From assembly GCF_900163645.1 (NCBI RefSeq), contig NZ_FUKM01000063.1, positions 51,990 through 115,989 of the forward strand: a stretch of DNA of 64,000 nt, in the 5' to 3' direction. The stretch is from Halomonas citrativorans (GTDB lineage: Bacteria > Pseudomonadota > Gammaproteobacteria > Pseudomonadales > Halomonadaceae). Shown in pieces: positions 36,280 to 44,494 of this stretch (its first letter is position 1; every line of letters begins with the position of its first letter). The notes beneath the pieces were generated by a model, which was not told the origin of the DNA, did no database searches, and was given only the letters and a program-made list of their open reading frames with translations. The position numbers were made by a program, and so were the translations under genes.

Positions 36280-36666
36280 CTATTGGCGGCGAAGCGCCAA
36301 GCGCTCGCCCGCCATGGCGGCCAATAACCATAGCGGCAGGCTCACCAGGACGTATGAAATTCCCAGCCCTTGCCCACGGCTAATGAAATGCAGTGTTTCC
36401 AGGCTAAACAGTGAAAAGGTCGTAAAGCCGCCGCAAAAACCCGCCACGAGCAGCGGTTGCCAGTAGGCCAGCTTGCCATGGGGCGCACGTAGCGCTGTGG
36501 TGGCTATCCAGCCGATCAAACCCGCACCCAGTACGTTGACGACCAGCGTGCCCCACGGGAAGTAGCTACCCAAGGCAGCCTGGGAAGCAAGCGATACGGC
36601 GTAGCGCAGTGCGCTGCCCAGGCCGCTGCCAACCCCTACAGCAAGGTAGCATTTCCAGGACCTCAT
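36280..36666 (-). CDS. crcB: Fluoride channel subunit CrcB/Fluc (second gene of a pair)
   Basis: A 128-residue, four-TM Fluc protein that lets fluoride leave the cell. Marks: GLGSALRYAV, FPWGTLVVNVLGAGLIG and the TM3 segment GGFTTFSLFSLETL with both conserved Phe. Positive charges cluster at the N-terminus (MRSWK), the second loop and the C-terminus (RLALRR), suggesting that both ends are cytoplasmic. It overlaps the first crcB by ATGA (ATG 36664-36666), which fixes this start; an earlier one in the same frame would read far into the first gene. It probably forms a heterodimer with that neighbour. Confidence 0.88.
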   Translation of the reverse strand: MRSWKCYLAVGVGSGLGSALRYAVSLASQAALGSYFPWGTLVVNVLGAGLIGWIATTALRAPHGKLAYWQPLLVAGFCGGFTTFSLFSLETLHFISRGQGLGISYVLVSLPLWLLAAMAGERLALRRQ

Positions 36667-37049
36667 ACGCGGTGCCCTGCCAGCGCCCAGCCCAACGCTG
36701 CCATGCCAATGCCCAGCACCAGTGTGCCGCCCACGTTGAGCGCCGCACGACCCGATTGGCCGCCTTGCCAAAGTTCAAGGGTTTGCAGGCTAAACGATGA
36801 GACCGTGGTGTAGCCGCCGAGTAGGCCAGTTACGCTAAACAGCCAGAACGTCGTTGGTGTGTCAGGCAGGCCTTGGCTGCCCAGTAGCCAGCCTGCGGCC
36901 AGCGCGCCGGTCGCGTTAACGACGAGCGTGCCCCAGGGAAACGCCTTGCCCAGCCAGCGCGCTATCAGGTTGGAAAGAGCAAACCTGACCATTCCCCCGA
37001 GTGCGCCGCCCAGTGCGATAAGCAGTACGCTTGCGATGCCCGGACCCAT
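36663..37049 (-). CDS. crcB: Fluoride channel subunit CrcB/Fluc (first gene of a pair)
   Basis: A 128-residue Fluc paralogue, four TM segments: GGALGGMVRFALSN, FPWGTLVVNATGALAAG, and TM3 GLLGGYTTVSSFSLQTLE. Compared with its partner the first conserved TM3 Phe is Val (TTVSSF instead of TTFSLF). The N-terminus (MGPGIAS) has no positive charge, whereas loop 1 has several (RF...ARWLGK), implying the opposite membrane orientation. The ATG at 37049 follows TGGAGAAAAC. Paired fluc genes of opposite topology are known from other bacteria. It lies just beyond the leuA terminator. Confidence 0.88.
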   Translation of the reverse strand: MGPGIASVLLIALGGALGGMVRFALSNLIARWLGKAFPWGTLVVNATGALAAGWLLGSQGLPDTPTTFWLFSVTGLLGGYTTVSSFSLQTLELWQGGQSGRAALNVGGTLVLGIGMAALGWALAGHRV

Positions 37050-37120
37050 GTTTTCTCCACTGGCTAACAAAAGGGGTCTCCGATAAGCGGCCAATTCTAA
37101 CATGCGTTTTCAAGGCGCAG

Positions 37121-37154
37121 AAAAATGCCTTGCGTGGGTCGTCACGCAAGGCAT
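37121..37154 (-). terminator. leuA terminator
   Basis: A perfect 12-bp stem ATGCCTTGCGTG / CACGCAAGGCAT with a 6-nt loop is followed on the minus strand by TTTTT (37125-37121). It lies 22 bp after the leuA stop. Confidence 0.92.
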
Positions 37155-37175
37155 GAGTATATTACTTATAGATCG

Positions 37176-38870
37176 TTAGGCCGACAGGATGCTGCCCTGA
37201 TGGTTTAGCGCTGCTCCCGCGTTTGTAGTGGAGACGCGGTTGATGCCCGAGATCAGAGCTTTCAAAGAAGCGCTGACCGTGTCGCTATCTTCGGCAACGG
37301 CGCAAATGCGCTGGCCATCAACGCTCAACTGTACAAAGGCAATTGCGTTGGCTTCGCTACCACCGCCCAGCGAGTGCTCACTGTAGTCGATAATCGTCAC
37401 GTTAACACCGGAGTGCTTCTGCCAGGCATCGGTAAAGGCCGACATGGCACCGTTGCCGGAACCGGACAGGCGCAGGGTTTCGCTACCTTGCCATAAGGTC
37501 ACTTCAAGCCCTTCATGCTGGCCCTTGGAAAGCTGGTAGTCCGCCAGCGACAGTGGCGCTTCCTGGGTGAAGTTATCGAGCATCACTTGGCGGATCATCT
37601 CGCTTGAGAGTTCGCTGGCGCGCTCTTCGCTCTCTTTCTGCACATAGGGGGCCAAGGCCAGCATCATCCAGCGAGGCAGATTTATGCCATAGTCGCGCTC
37701 AAGCAAAAAGGCCATGCCGCCCTTGCCGGACTGGCTGTTGACTCGAATCACGGCCTGGTAGTCGCGGCCAATATCGTGGGGATCAATCGGCAGGTAAGCC
37801 ACTTGCCACGGTTCGTCGGGCTTCTGGTGCTTGAGGGATTTACGAATCGCATCCTGATGGCTACCAGAGAAGGCGGTGTACACCATTTCACCCACCCAAG
37901 GGTGACGCGGGTGCATGGCAATGCCGGTGCACTCGTGAACGACCTGAATGATTTCATCCGGGTTGGAAAGATCAAGGTTAGGATCAATCCCTTGGCTGTA
38001 GAGGTTCATGGCTAGCGTGATGATGTCCATGTTGCCGGTACGCTCGCCATTACCCAGCAGCGTGCCTTCCACACGGTCGGCACCGGCAAGCAAGGCAAGT
38101 TCCGCAGAGGCTACCGCTCCGCCTCGGTCATTGTGGGTATGCACTGAGATAATCACGCTATCGCGACGACTGATGTGCTGGCAGAAGTATTCGATCTGGT
38201 CGGCGTGGTGGTGAGGGCCAGCTACTTCGACGGTCGTCGGCAGGTTGAGAATGCACTTGTTCTCAGGCGTTGGCTGCCAAACGTCCATAACCGCTTCACA
38301 AATCGCCAGCGAGAAATCGATTTCGGTGCTGGAAAAACTTTCTGGGGTGTACTCGAAACGCCAGGCAACGTCTGGATAGCGCTCGGCATACTGTTTGACC
38401 CAAGTGGCGCCCTGAACGGCAATATCAGTAATACCGTCGCGGTCCATCTCAAACACGCGCTCGCGCTGAATGGTCGAGGTCGAGTTATACAGGTGGATAA
38501 TAGCGCGCTTGGCACCCACTAACGACTCAAAGGTTTTTTCGATCAAATGCTCGCGGCACTGCACCAGCACCGCGATGGTGACATCCTCAGGAATCTGATC
38601 TTCTTCAATTAACCAGCGCACAAAATCAAAGTCGGGTTGGCTGGCGGAAGGAAACCCCACCATGACTTCTTTAATGCCCACCTTGACGATCTGGTGCCAG
38701 AAGCGCTTTTTCTGCTCAACGGTCATCGGCTCTAGCAGCGCCTGGTTACCATCACGTAGGTCTTCACTTACCCAGATCGGCGCACGATCAAGGTCACGGT
38801 CAGGCCATTGGCGGTTAAACGCAGGAACGCGCGGTGCTGGGCGATATTTACGATGATCGAAAGCAGACAT
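37176..38870 (-). CDS. leuA: 2-isopropylmalate synthase
   Basis: LeuA condenses 2-ketoisovalerate with acetyl-CoA, the first step of leucine synthesis. The 564-residue protein is the long type (as in Pseudomonas and actinobacteria): catalytic TIM barrel with VSEDLRDGNQAL near residue 35, HTHNDRGGAVAS near 245, LLGNGERTGN near 275, and a C-terminal regulatory LeuA dimer domain (about 440-560) that would mediate leucine feedback inhibition. TTAGGA precedes the ATG. Divergent from an Lrp-type gene 247 bp away. No leucine-rich leader peptide was found in that spacer, so attenuation is unlikely. Confidence 0.95.
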   Translation of the reverse strand: MSAFDHRKYRPAPRVPAFNRQWPDRDLDRAPIWVSEDLRDGNQALLEPMTVEQKKRFWHQIVKVGIKEVMVGFPSASQPDFDFVRWLIEEDQIPEDVTIAVLVQCREHLIEKTFESLVGAKRAIIHLYNSTSTIQRERVFEMDRDGITDIAVQGATWVKQYAERYPDVAWRFEYTPESFSSTEIDFSLAICEAVMDVWQPTPENKCILNLPTTVEVAGPHHHADQIEYFCQHISRRDSVIISVHTHNDRGGAVASAELALLAGADRVEGTLLGNGERTGNMDIITLAMNLYSQGIDPNLDLSNPDEIIQVVHECTGIAMHPRHPWVGEMVYTAFSGSHQDAIRKSLKHQKPDEPWQVAYLPIDPHDIGRDYQAVIRVNSQSGKGGMAFLLERDYGINLPRWMMLALAPYVQKESEERASELSSEMIRQVMLDNFTQEAPLSLADYQLSKGQHEGLEVTLWQGSETLRLSGSGNGAMSAFTDAWQKHSGVNVTIIDYSEHSLGGGSEANAIAFVQLSVDGQRICAVAEDSDTVSASLKALISGINRVSTTNAGAALNHQGSILSA

Positions 38871-39117
38871 GGTGAGATTCCTAAGGGGTTAATGACTTGG
38901 AAATTGGCCGCTTGTGGCGTAGGCCTTGGTGCATTAAAACACGCTCATCGGTGCAGACTCATGATGCAGAGTATGGCACGCAACCGTTAACTGCTTTTGG
39001 CAGTGTGGATAGTGTAACGGGTTTATAGCGCTAGGTTGTTGCTAAAAATGGATAAAAATGGCATTAATTGGCAGTATATTTTAATAAGTTGGAATTTATT
39101 AGCAGAGGCTGCTATTT

Positions 39118-39600
39118 ATGTCGATGACACCATTGACGCTTGACCGTTTTGACCGCCAAATTTTGACTATTCTGCAGCAAGAAGGGCGGATCAGTAACCA
39201 GGAATTGGCTGATCGAATTGGCCTTTCGGCATCACCCTGTTTGCGCCGGGTGCGTGCGCTGGAAGAACACGGCTTGATTATGCAGTATCGCGCCGAGGTA
39301 GATGCTCGCCAGTTGGGCTACCAACTGATGGTGCTGCTGCATATTGCCATGGACCAGCATACCTCCGAGCGGTTTGAGAACTTTGAACGCCACATCCGAA
39401 CAATTCCCAACGTGATCGAATGTCTGATCATTACCGGGCAGGCTGCCGACTTTCAGCTAAAGATTTTAGTCCAGGATATGGATGATTATCAGCATTTACT
39501 GCTGCACGTTATTAACCGTATTGAAGGTGTCACAGGGGCGCATACCAGCTTTGTGTTACGCCGGGTTTTCGAACATCGGCCGGTACCCACGGAGCGCTGA
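39118..39600 (+). CDS. Lrp/AsnC family regulator
   Basis: A 160-residue Lrp-family protein: N-terminal HTH (DRFDRQILTILQQEGRISNQ, then LADRIGLSASPCLRRVRAL) and RAM domain (about 75-150, IRTIPNVIECLIITGQAADF). It is divergent from leuA, across an AT-rich spacer with the direct repeat AAAAATGG, and so may regulate it in response to leucine; this is inference from position. A RidA-like gene follows after 70 bp on the same strand. It is distinct from doeX in this window. The start could also be the Met two codons downstream. Confidence 0.85.
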   Translation: MSMTPLTLDRFDRQILTILQQEGRISNQELADRIGLSASPCLRRVRALEEHGLIMQYRAEVDARQLGYQLMVLLHIAMDQHTSERFENFERHIRTIPNVIECLIITGQAADFQLKILVQDMDDYQHLLLHVINRIEGVTGAHTSFVLRRVFEHRPVPTER

Positions 39601-39670
39601 ACAGGAAAGCGTGGTCAGTCACTGAGTCGCCGTTTACACTGTTTTTTTCCCATTTTTAGGAGAGTGCTCT

Positions 39671-40024
39671 ATGACTATCGAACGTCACGATACCAAGGCC
39701 CGCATGAGTCGCGCCGTTATCCACCAAGGGATTGCTTATTTATGTGGCCAGGTCGCGGGGCCTGAGGCGCGTCATGGCGATATTAAGGCGCAGACAGAAA
39801 GCATGCTGGCGCGTGTCGATGCGCTGTTAAAAGAGATCGGCTCAAGCCGTGAGCAGCTATTAAGCGCCACGATTTATCTCAAGGATGGCAGCGATGTCGT
39901 CGCCATGAATGAGGTGTGGGATGCCTGGGTGCCCGAAGGCTACGCGCCAGCGCGTACCTGCGTATGTGCCCCGATGCCCGCCGACGAGTTAAAAGTAGAA
40001 ATAACCGTGACCACCGCCGTATAG
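39671..40024 (+). CDS. RidA/YjgF family protein
   Basis: A 117-residue member of the Rid superfamily. It keeps the Arg and Glu positions needed to hydrolyse reactive enamine/imine intermediates ([20 protein letters not shown]), and the GxIxYLCGQVA strand. It resembles the YoaB/Rid subgroup more than canonical RidA. The substrate is not known; enamines from PLP enzymes of amino acid metabolism are the usual targets. TTAGGAGAG precedes the ATG. It follows the Lrp-type regulator by 70 bp, suggesting co-transcription. Confidence 0.82.
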   Translation: MTIERHDTKARMSRAVIHQGIAYLCGQVAGPEARHGDIKAQTESMLARVDALLKEIGSSREQLLSATIYLKDGSDVVAMNEVWDAWVPEGYAPARTCVCAPMPADELKVEITVTTAV

Positions 40025-40050
40025 AACGAAAGCCTTTCTAGCTGGCTGGG

Positions 40051-40902
40051 CTATTCCAGCGGAAAGCGGGTATCGCGCAGGCTGTCCTTGATTTTTTTCA
40101 AGTGCGGTAAGAAGTCTTCGCCACGCCGTAGTGTGACGCCGGTGGCCAGGGCGTCAATCAAGGTAAGCTGAATCACCCTTGACGTCATGGGCATGTAGTG
40201 GTCGGTGTCTTCAGGGGTTGCCACGTTAAGCGTGGCGCTGCACTCGTTGGCAAGCGGTGACGCGGGGGCTGTAATGCCCAGCACAACGGCGCCAGCTTCG
40301 CGGGCTACACGGGCGATATCTACCAGCTCACGGGTTCGTCCGGTGTAGGAAATAATCACCACCACATCGCCCGTATGGCAGGACGCCGCTACCATGCGCT
40401 GCATCAATACATCGGCGTAGGCCATGACCGGTAGATTGAACCGAAAAAACTTATGTTGAGCATCCTGAGCGACGGCACCTGATGCGCCTAACCCAAAAAA
40501 GTGAATCTGCTTTGCCTGGGTCAGGTAGTCGACCATTCGTTCAATGGCCGTCATATCAATATCACGCTGGGCTTCATCCAGCGCGGCAATGGTGGCGCCA
40601 AAAATTTTCTGCGTGTATTGGGTCGCCGTATCTCCGGGCTCAACGGCTCGGGTAACGTAAGGTGTCCCACCCGCCAGGCTTTGGGCGAGTTTGATTTTAA
40701 AGTCGGGATACCCCTTGGCGCCAAAGTTGCGGCAAAACCGATTAACGGTCGGTTCGCTGACACTGGCGGCTTGGGCCAAGCTTGCGATGCTTAAGCTGGT
40801 AGCGGCTGTCGGATCGTCTAGAATCACGTTAGCAACTTTACGCTCGGAGCGGTTTAATTCTTCTAAGCGTTCGCGTAAGCGGTCAAGCAAGTCATGCGCC
40901 AT
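40051..40902 (-). CDS. hexR: HexR transcriptional regulator (RpiR family)
   Basis: A 283-residue RpiR-type regulator: N-terminal HTH ([16 protein letters not shown] near residue 45) and a C-terminal SIS sugar-phosphate domain ([45 protein letters not shown]). From memory it is very close to Pseudomonas HexR, which senses 2-keto-3-deoxy-6-phosphogluconate and represses glucose/Entner-Doudoroff genes. In Pseudomonas it adjoins zwf-pgl-eda; here it stands alone. The ATG at 40902 shares its A with the TAA of the EAL remnant upstream; GGAG lies 8 bp ahead. Confidence 0.88.
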   Translation of the reverse strand: MAHDLLDRLRERLEELNRSERKVANVILDDPTAATSLSIASLAQAASVSEPTVNRFCRNFGAKGYPDFKIKLAQSLAGGTPYVTRAVEPGDTATQYTQKIFGATIAALDEAQRDIDMTAIERMVDYLTQAKQIHFFGLGASGAVAQDAQHKFFRFNLPVMAYADVLMQRMVAASCHTGDVVVIISYTGRTRELVDIARVAREAGAVVLGITAPASPLANECSATLNVATPEDTDHYMPMTSRVIQLTLIDALATGVTLRRGEDFLPHLKKIKDSLRDTRFPLE

Positions 40903-41140
40903 TAAGCAGGCTCCAAAGCAGTGTGGGGCGGAGGTTGTGATGTCCAATCTTTACACCAGGCAACAAATACATTGGCTGGCAGTGGTCGAGCATAATAGTC
41001 CCCTTGCGCTGCTTCGCAACCGATAGAGTGTAAATAGGCGGCTTGTTCGGCGGTCCCAACCCCACTGCCACAATACCACAACCCACCGCGTGGGCTAATT
41101 GGGTAATCATAACGGCAAGTTGGCGGTCAACGGCGTTTTT
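40902..41140 (-). pseudogene. Remnant of an EAL-domain (cyclic di-GMP phosphodiesterase) gene
   Basis: On the minus strand the end of an EAL domain is readable: AVDRQLAVMITQLAHAVGCG, then after a one-base deletion (about 41055-41065) GVGTAEQAAYLHSIGCEAAQ, GDYYARPLPANVFVAW, ending at TAA 40904-40902. This matches the EAL C-terminus (V-A-E-G-V-E-T...GC..xQG...RPLP). The catalytic front part is missing, replaced by the IS remnant at 41141. The stop overlaps the hexR start by one base, so hexR expression may depend on what is left here. Confidence 0.75.
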
Positions 41141-41292
41141 ATTAGGGGCTGCATAGCATCACTGTCATAGCCTTTATCAGCCATTAGCGCCGCGCCAGAA
41201 GGTAACTCGGCAATCAGTGCCGGAACCTCTACTCTGCGGGTTTGCTCTTATCCTGCCAATATCTCTGCAATGAAACGTCAACAGCCCCTAAT
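41141..41292 (-). mobile_element. Short IS5-type element remnant with 11-bp terminal inverted repeats
   Basis: ATTAGGGGCTG (41141-41151) and CAGCCCCTAAT (41282-41292) are perfect inverted repeats enclosing about 130 bp. The inside, read on the minus strand, encodes a fragment of an IS5-family DDE transposase: PALIAELPSGAALMADKGYD followed by SDAMQ. Flanking TA dinucleotides fit a TA target duplication. The transposase is mostly deleted, so this is a non-autonomous, MITE-like relic inserted in the EAL gene. Confidence 0.7.
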
Positions 41293-41301
41293 GAATAAGT
41301 T

Positions 41302-42657
41302 TTAACGTAAACGAAGCAGTTTCATAAGCCAGCGCCGGTAGGGCGGCTGCAAAAGCCTGCTGGTAGCATGTTTCGTTTGATAAAACACACCACGTAAATG
41401 GCTAAAGCGGTCGAAACCGTGGCGACCATGATAAGCCCCCATGCCGCTTTCACCTACGCCGCCAAACGGCAATGTGGGAACAGCGTGGTGTAGTAATGTC
41501 TCATTAAAGACAAGCGCGCCAGAGCGGGTATGCTGAAGTAGCCGCGTTTGCAGGGCTTTATCGTTAGTAAACGCATACACCGCAAGGGCATGAGGACGTG
41601 CATTCATAAACTCAATCGCCGCCTCAATATTTTTAACACTGATAACGGGGAGCGCGCGGCCAAAAATCTCTTCGTGCATCACAGAAAGCGTTTGGGTGGG
41701 GTCGATAACCAGCGCAGGGGCATGGTTGCCGTGATCAATGACTCGGCAGCCGTGATCACGGGCTTCTGCCAGCAGGCCCTCTACGCGTGCGCGGTGCGCA
41801 TCATTGATCGGGCTGGTCGCCTCTCTGCTATCAGGGCGCTGCTGGAAAATAGCACGGCTTAGTGCGCTAACCAGGGACTCAAGATGACGGCTTTCCACAA
41901 GAACGTAGTCGGGTGCCAGACACGTTTGTCCACCGTTAAGCCCCTTGCCGAATATAATAGCCGTGGCCGCTTTATCCATGTCGGCATCACTCGCCACCAG
42001 CGCGGGAGATTTACCGCCTAGCTCCAGGGTGACTGGCGTAAGGTTGGCTGCCGCGGCACTTGCCACGTGGCGCCCAATGCTGGTCGAACCGGTAAACACC
42101 AGATGATCGAAGGGAAGCTTGCTAAATGCCTGAGCCGTCGATGCATCTCCTTGAATGACGACGAGTTCATCCTGGGTAAAATATTGGCAAGCCAGGCGAG
42201 CGAGCAAGGCGCTGGTGTGAGGCGTTAGCTCACTGGGCTTTAGCATGACCACATTACCGGCAGCAAAGGCGTCAATAACGGGCAGTAGCGCAAGGCTCCA
42301 CGGGTAGTTCCAAGGGGAAATGACGCCAATGATACCCAATGGCTGCGGGGCTATGCGTGCCCTTGCCGGTAACAGGCGCCAAGGCATACCTACGCGCCAG
42401 GGGCGCATCCAGTGCCAGAGGTGGCGGCGCGCATAGCGTACGGCCTGAAGCACGGCACTAATTTCCGCCAAGCGGATTTCTGTGTCGCTACGCTGGCCAA
42501 AATCCGTTTGAATAGCCCGCACAATCTCATGCTGATGGCGCTTGGTCATTTGCGCTAAACGTGCCAACCGTGAGCGCCGAACACCTAGCGTGGGAAAAGG
42601 CGTTTGATCAACAGCGTGTCGTTGGGCATTAAAGATACCTGTTAAATCGTGCTTCAT
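41302..42657 (-). CDS. Aldehyde dehydrogenase, coniferyl-aldehyde-dehydrogenase-like
   Basis: A 451-residue class 3-type aldehyde dehydrogenase. Marks: GVISPWNYPWSL near residue 110, FTGSTSIGRHVA near 188, catalytic Glu in TLELGGKSPAL near 213, catalytic Cys in NGGQTCLAPDYV near 247, and EEIFGRALPV near 340. The basic C-terminal tail (RRWLMKLLRLR) is hydrophobic/amphipathic, as in membrane-associated fatty or coniferyl aldehyde dehydrogenases. The likely job is oxidation of aromatic or aliphatic aldehydes to acids with NAD(P). It ends 9 bp from the IS remnant and is monocistronic. Confidence 0.85.
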   Translation of the reverse strand: MKHDLTGIFNAQRHAVDQTPFPTLGVRRSRLARLAQMTKRHQHEIVRAIQTDFGQRSDTEIRLAEISAVLQAVRYARRHLWHWMRPWRVGMPWRLLPARARIAPQPLGIIGVISPWNYPWSLALLPVIDAFAAGNVVMLKPSELTPHTSALLARLACQYFTQDELVVIQGDASTAQAFSKLPFDHLVFTGSTSIGRHVASAAAANLTPVTLELGGKSPALVASDADMDKAATAIIFGKGLNGGQTCLAPDYVLVESRHLESLVSALSRAIFQQRPDSREATSPINDAHRARVEGLLAEARDHGCRVIDHGNHAPALVIDPTQTLSVMHEEIFGRALPVISVKNIEAAIEFMNARPHALAVYAFTNDKALQTRLLQHTRSGALVFNETLLHHAVPTLPFGGVGESGMGAYHGRHGFDRFSHLRGVFYQTKHATSRLLQPPYRRWLMKLLRLR

Positions 42658-42740
42658 AGCCGCTCCTTATCTTCCGTACCTGGATGTGATTGGGCGCAAT
42701 AGTGGCTTGTAAGCGCTGCGTTAATGCTCGTGTCGTAAGG

Positions 42741-42800
42741 CTAAGACGGTAGTTAAGACGATAGTTAAGGTGATAGTTAAGACGATAGCTAAGTCGATAG
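42741..42800. repeat. Five degenerate 12-bp tandem repeats
   Basis: CTAAGACGGTAG, TTAAGACGATAG, TTAAGGTGATAG, TTAAGACGATAG and CTAAGTCGATAG follow in exact tandem. They lie in the divergent spacer between the aldehyde dehydrogenase gene and the FemAB-like gene. A 12-bp period puts the units slightly more than one helical turn apart. Confidence 0.85.
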
Positions 42801-42874
42801 TAAGGGTAACGCTGCGTTAATGATAAAGTAAGACGGGATAACAGGGCGCCAACGCTTTGCTCTTGGGAGATATC

Positions 42875-44038
42875 ATGTCTGCGTGCTCGTTAGAACTCTC
42901 TACTCTATCCGCCATGGAAGATATTGAGGCAAGCCAGTGGGATGCCTTGGTCGGCCACGATCAGCCTTTTCTGCGCCATGCATTTTTGCATGCGCTGGAG
43001 GCGAGTGGCTCGGTGAGTCGTGAGACAGGATGGGAGCCCTGCCATGCCTGCGTTTGGCGTGCAGGCCAATTAGTAGGCGCACTGCCCATGTACCGTAAAC
43101 ATCACTCTTACGGTGAGTATGTGTTTGATTGGGGGTGGGCGGAAGCGTTCGAGAGAGCCGGTGGCACCTATTACCCTAAAGCGCTCAGCGCTATCCCGTT
43201 TACTCCCGTTCCGGGGGTGCGCACGTTACTTGCTAGCCATCTAAATGCTGAGGCTATCCGTGCCCTGCTAGCATCAGCCTGGCAGACGCTTTGTCATCAG
43301 GGGGCGCTCTCCAGCTGGCATTTATTGTTTGCCGATGAGCATGATGTGACGGCCTGGCAGATGCAGTTTCCCCAATTAACCGTCCGCGAAGGGCTTCAAT
43401 TTCAGTGGCAGGACGCAGGATTTGGTGACTTTGATGGTTTCCTGGCAAGCCTGACATCCAAACGGCGCAAAATGATCAAGCGTGAACGGCGCCTGGTGGC
43501 CGAACAGGGGCTAAATGTGGTGCGCCTGGAGGGCCAAGAGATCACCCAGGCAACAATGACGCACTTCTATCGCTGTTATTCAATGACGTATCTGGAGCGC
43601 GGTCGCTCGCCCTATTTAAGTCATGCCTTTTTTGAACAGTTACGCCAGACCATGCCCGAAGCATTGATGCTGGTGCAGGCGCAGTTGAATGGCCAGCCGG
43701 TCGCGTCGGCGCTCTATTTTCGAGGTGAGCACACGCTGTATGGCCGCTACTGGGGAAGTGAAGTGGAGGCCGATTGTCTGCATTTTGAAGCCTGCTATTA
43801 CCAAGGCATTGAGTACTGTTTGCAGAATGGGCTGACGCGCTTTGACCCAGGCACTCAGGGTGAACATAAGTTAGTACGCGGTTTCGCCCCTCAACGCGTT
43901 CGTTCGCTGCACTATATGAACCATCCCGGCTTGGCGGCGGGTGTTGCCCAGTTTTGCCAGGCGGAGGGCGCTCAAGTGAGCGCGTATCGTGAGGCGGCTT
44001 TTCAAGCGCTGCCTTTTAAAGTGCCTGCGGCTCGCTGA
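42875..44038 (+). CDS. GNAT/FemAB-like acyltransferase family protein (DUF482)
   Basis: A 387-residue protein of the family called peptidogalycan biosynthesis/recognition or DUF482, a FemAB-like double GNAT fold. Marks are PFLRHAFLHALEASGSV near residue 30, the basic SLTSKRRKMIKRERR near 195, ALYFRGEHTLYGRYWGS near 290 and FDPGTQGEHKLVRGFAP near 330. Its biochemical role is unproven. ATG 42875 has GGGAGA 5-10 bp upstream; the frame could start 18 bp earlier. It precedes ftsB by 52 bp on the same strand but has no evident link to division. Confidence 0.8.
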   Translation: MSACSLELSTLSAMEDIEASQWDALVGHDQPFLRHAFLHALEASGSVSRETGWEPCHACVWRAGQLVGALPMYRKHHSYGEYVFDWGWAEAFERAGGTYYPKALSAIPFTPVPGVRTLLASHLNAEAIRALLASAWQTLCHQGALSSWHLLFADEHDVTAWQMQFPQLTVREGLQFQWQDAGFGDFDGFLASLTSKRRKMIKRERRLVAEQGLNVVRLEGQEITQATMTHFYRCYSMTYLERGRSPYLSHAFFEQLRQTMPEALMLVQAQLNGQPVASALYFRGEHTLYGRYWGSEVEADCLHFEACYYQGIEYCLQNGLTRFDPGTQGEHKLVRGFAPQRVRSLHYMNHPGLAAGVAQFCQAEGAQVSAYREAAFQALPFKVPAAR

Positions 44039-44090
44039 TGGTTCTGCATAGTGGCATAATGCGCGCCGTTACTGCCTTGGGAGATCGGTG

Positions 44091-44444
44091 ATGCACAAAT
44101 GGGTTGTGGTAGCGTTACTTGTCGTACTGGGTTTGCTCCAGTACACGCTTTGGTTAGGTAATGGCGGCTGGCGTGACCTGCAAATAGTCGAGCAGCGCGT
44201 TACTGCACAGGAAGAGGCCAACTTGCCCATGCGCGAGCGCAACGCACGCTTAGCGGCCGAGGTCACCGATCTTAAAACCGGGCTGGACGCTATTGAAGAA
44301 CGGGCCCGAAGTGATATGGGCATGGTGCGTAGCGATGAACAGTTTTTCTGGGTGCCGGGTGTCGCCATAACGACCGAGTTGATAGGTATTAACGCAGGCC
44401 TGGTGGTCCAACCACGACTAGACCGTGAGCAATCGCCACCATGA
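44091..44444 (+). CDS. ftsB: Cell division protein FtsB
   Basis: A 117-residue bitopic membrane protein: short cytoplasmic N-terminus, TM about residues 5-21, Leu/Glu-rich coiled coil about 28-70, and the typical ERARSDMGMVRSDEQFFWV segment. FtsB works with FtsL and FtsQ to activate septal peptidoglycan synthesis. GGGAGATC precedes ATG 44091; a GTG one codon earlier is also in frame. The ftsB-ispD-ispF-truD-surE-pcm-nlpD-rpoS order is common in gammaproteobacteria. The C-terminal extension after residue 90 is longer than in E. coli FtsB (103 aa), and its end is built from 16-bp tandem repeats. Confidence 0.92.
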   Translation: MHKWVVVALLVVLGLLQYTLWLGNGGWRDLQIVEQRVTAQEEANLPMRERNARLAAEVTDLKTGLDAIEERARSDMGMVRSDEQFFWVPGVAITTELIGINAGLVVQPRLDREQSPP

Positions 44445-44471
44445 GCAATCGGCACAGTGAGTAAACGAGCA
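44425..44471. repeat. Three degenerate 15-16-bp tandem repeats spanning the ftsB stop
   Basis: GTGAGCAATCGCCACC (44425-44440), ATGAGCAATCGGCACA (44441-44456) and GTGAGTAAACGAGCA (44457-44471) are in tandem. The TGA of ftsB (44442-44444) lies in the second unit, so the repeat both ends the protein and fills the spacer to ispD. Confidence 0.7.
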
Positions 44472-44494
44472 GTGAATATGTCAGGTAAGCGGCT

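Noticed and set aside
36663..36771. Second crcB gene starting 105 bp earlier in the longer frame
   Set aside because: It would overlap the first crcB deeply and add an Arg/Gly-rich segment unlike Fluc proteins; the ATGA overlap gives the normal 128 aa.
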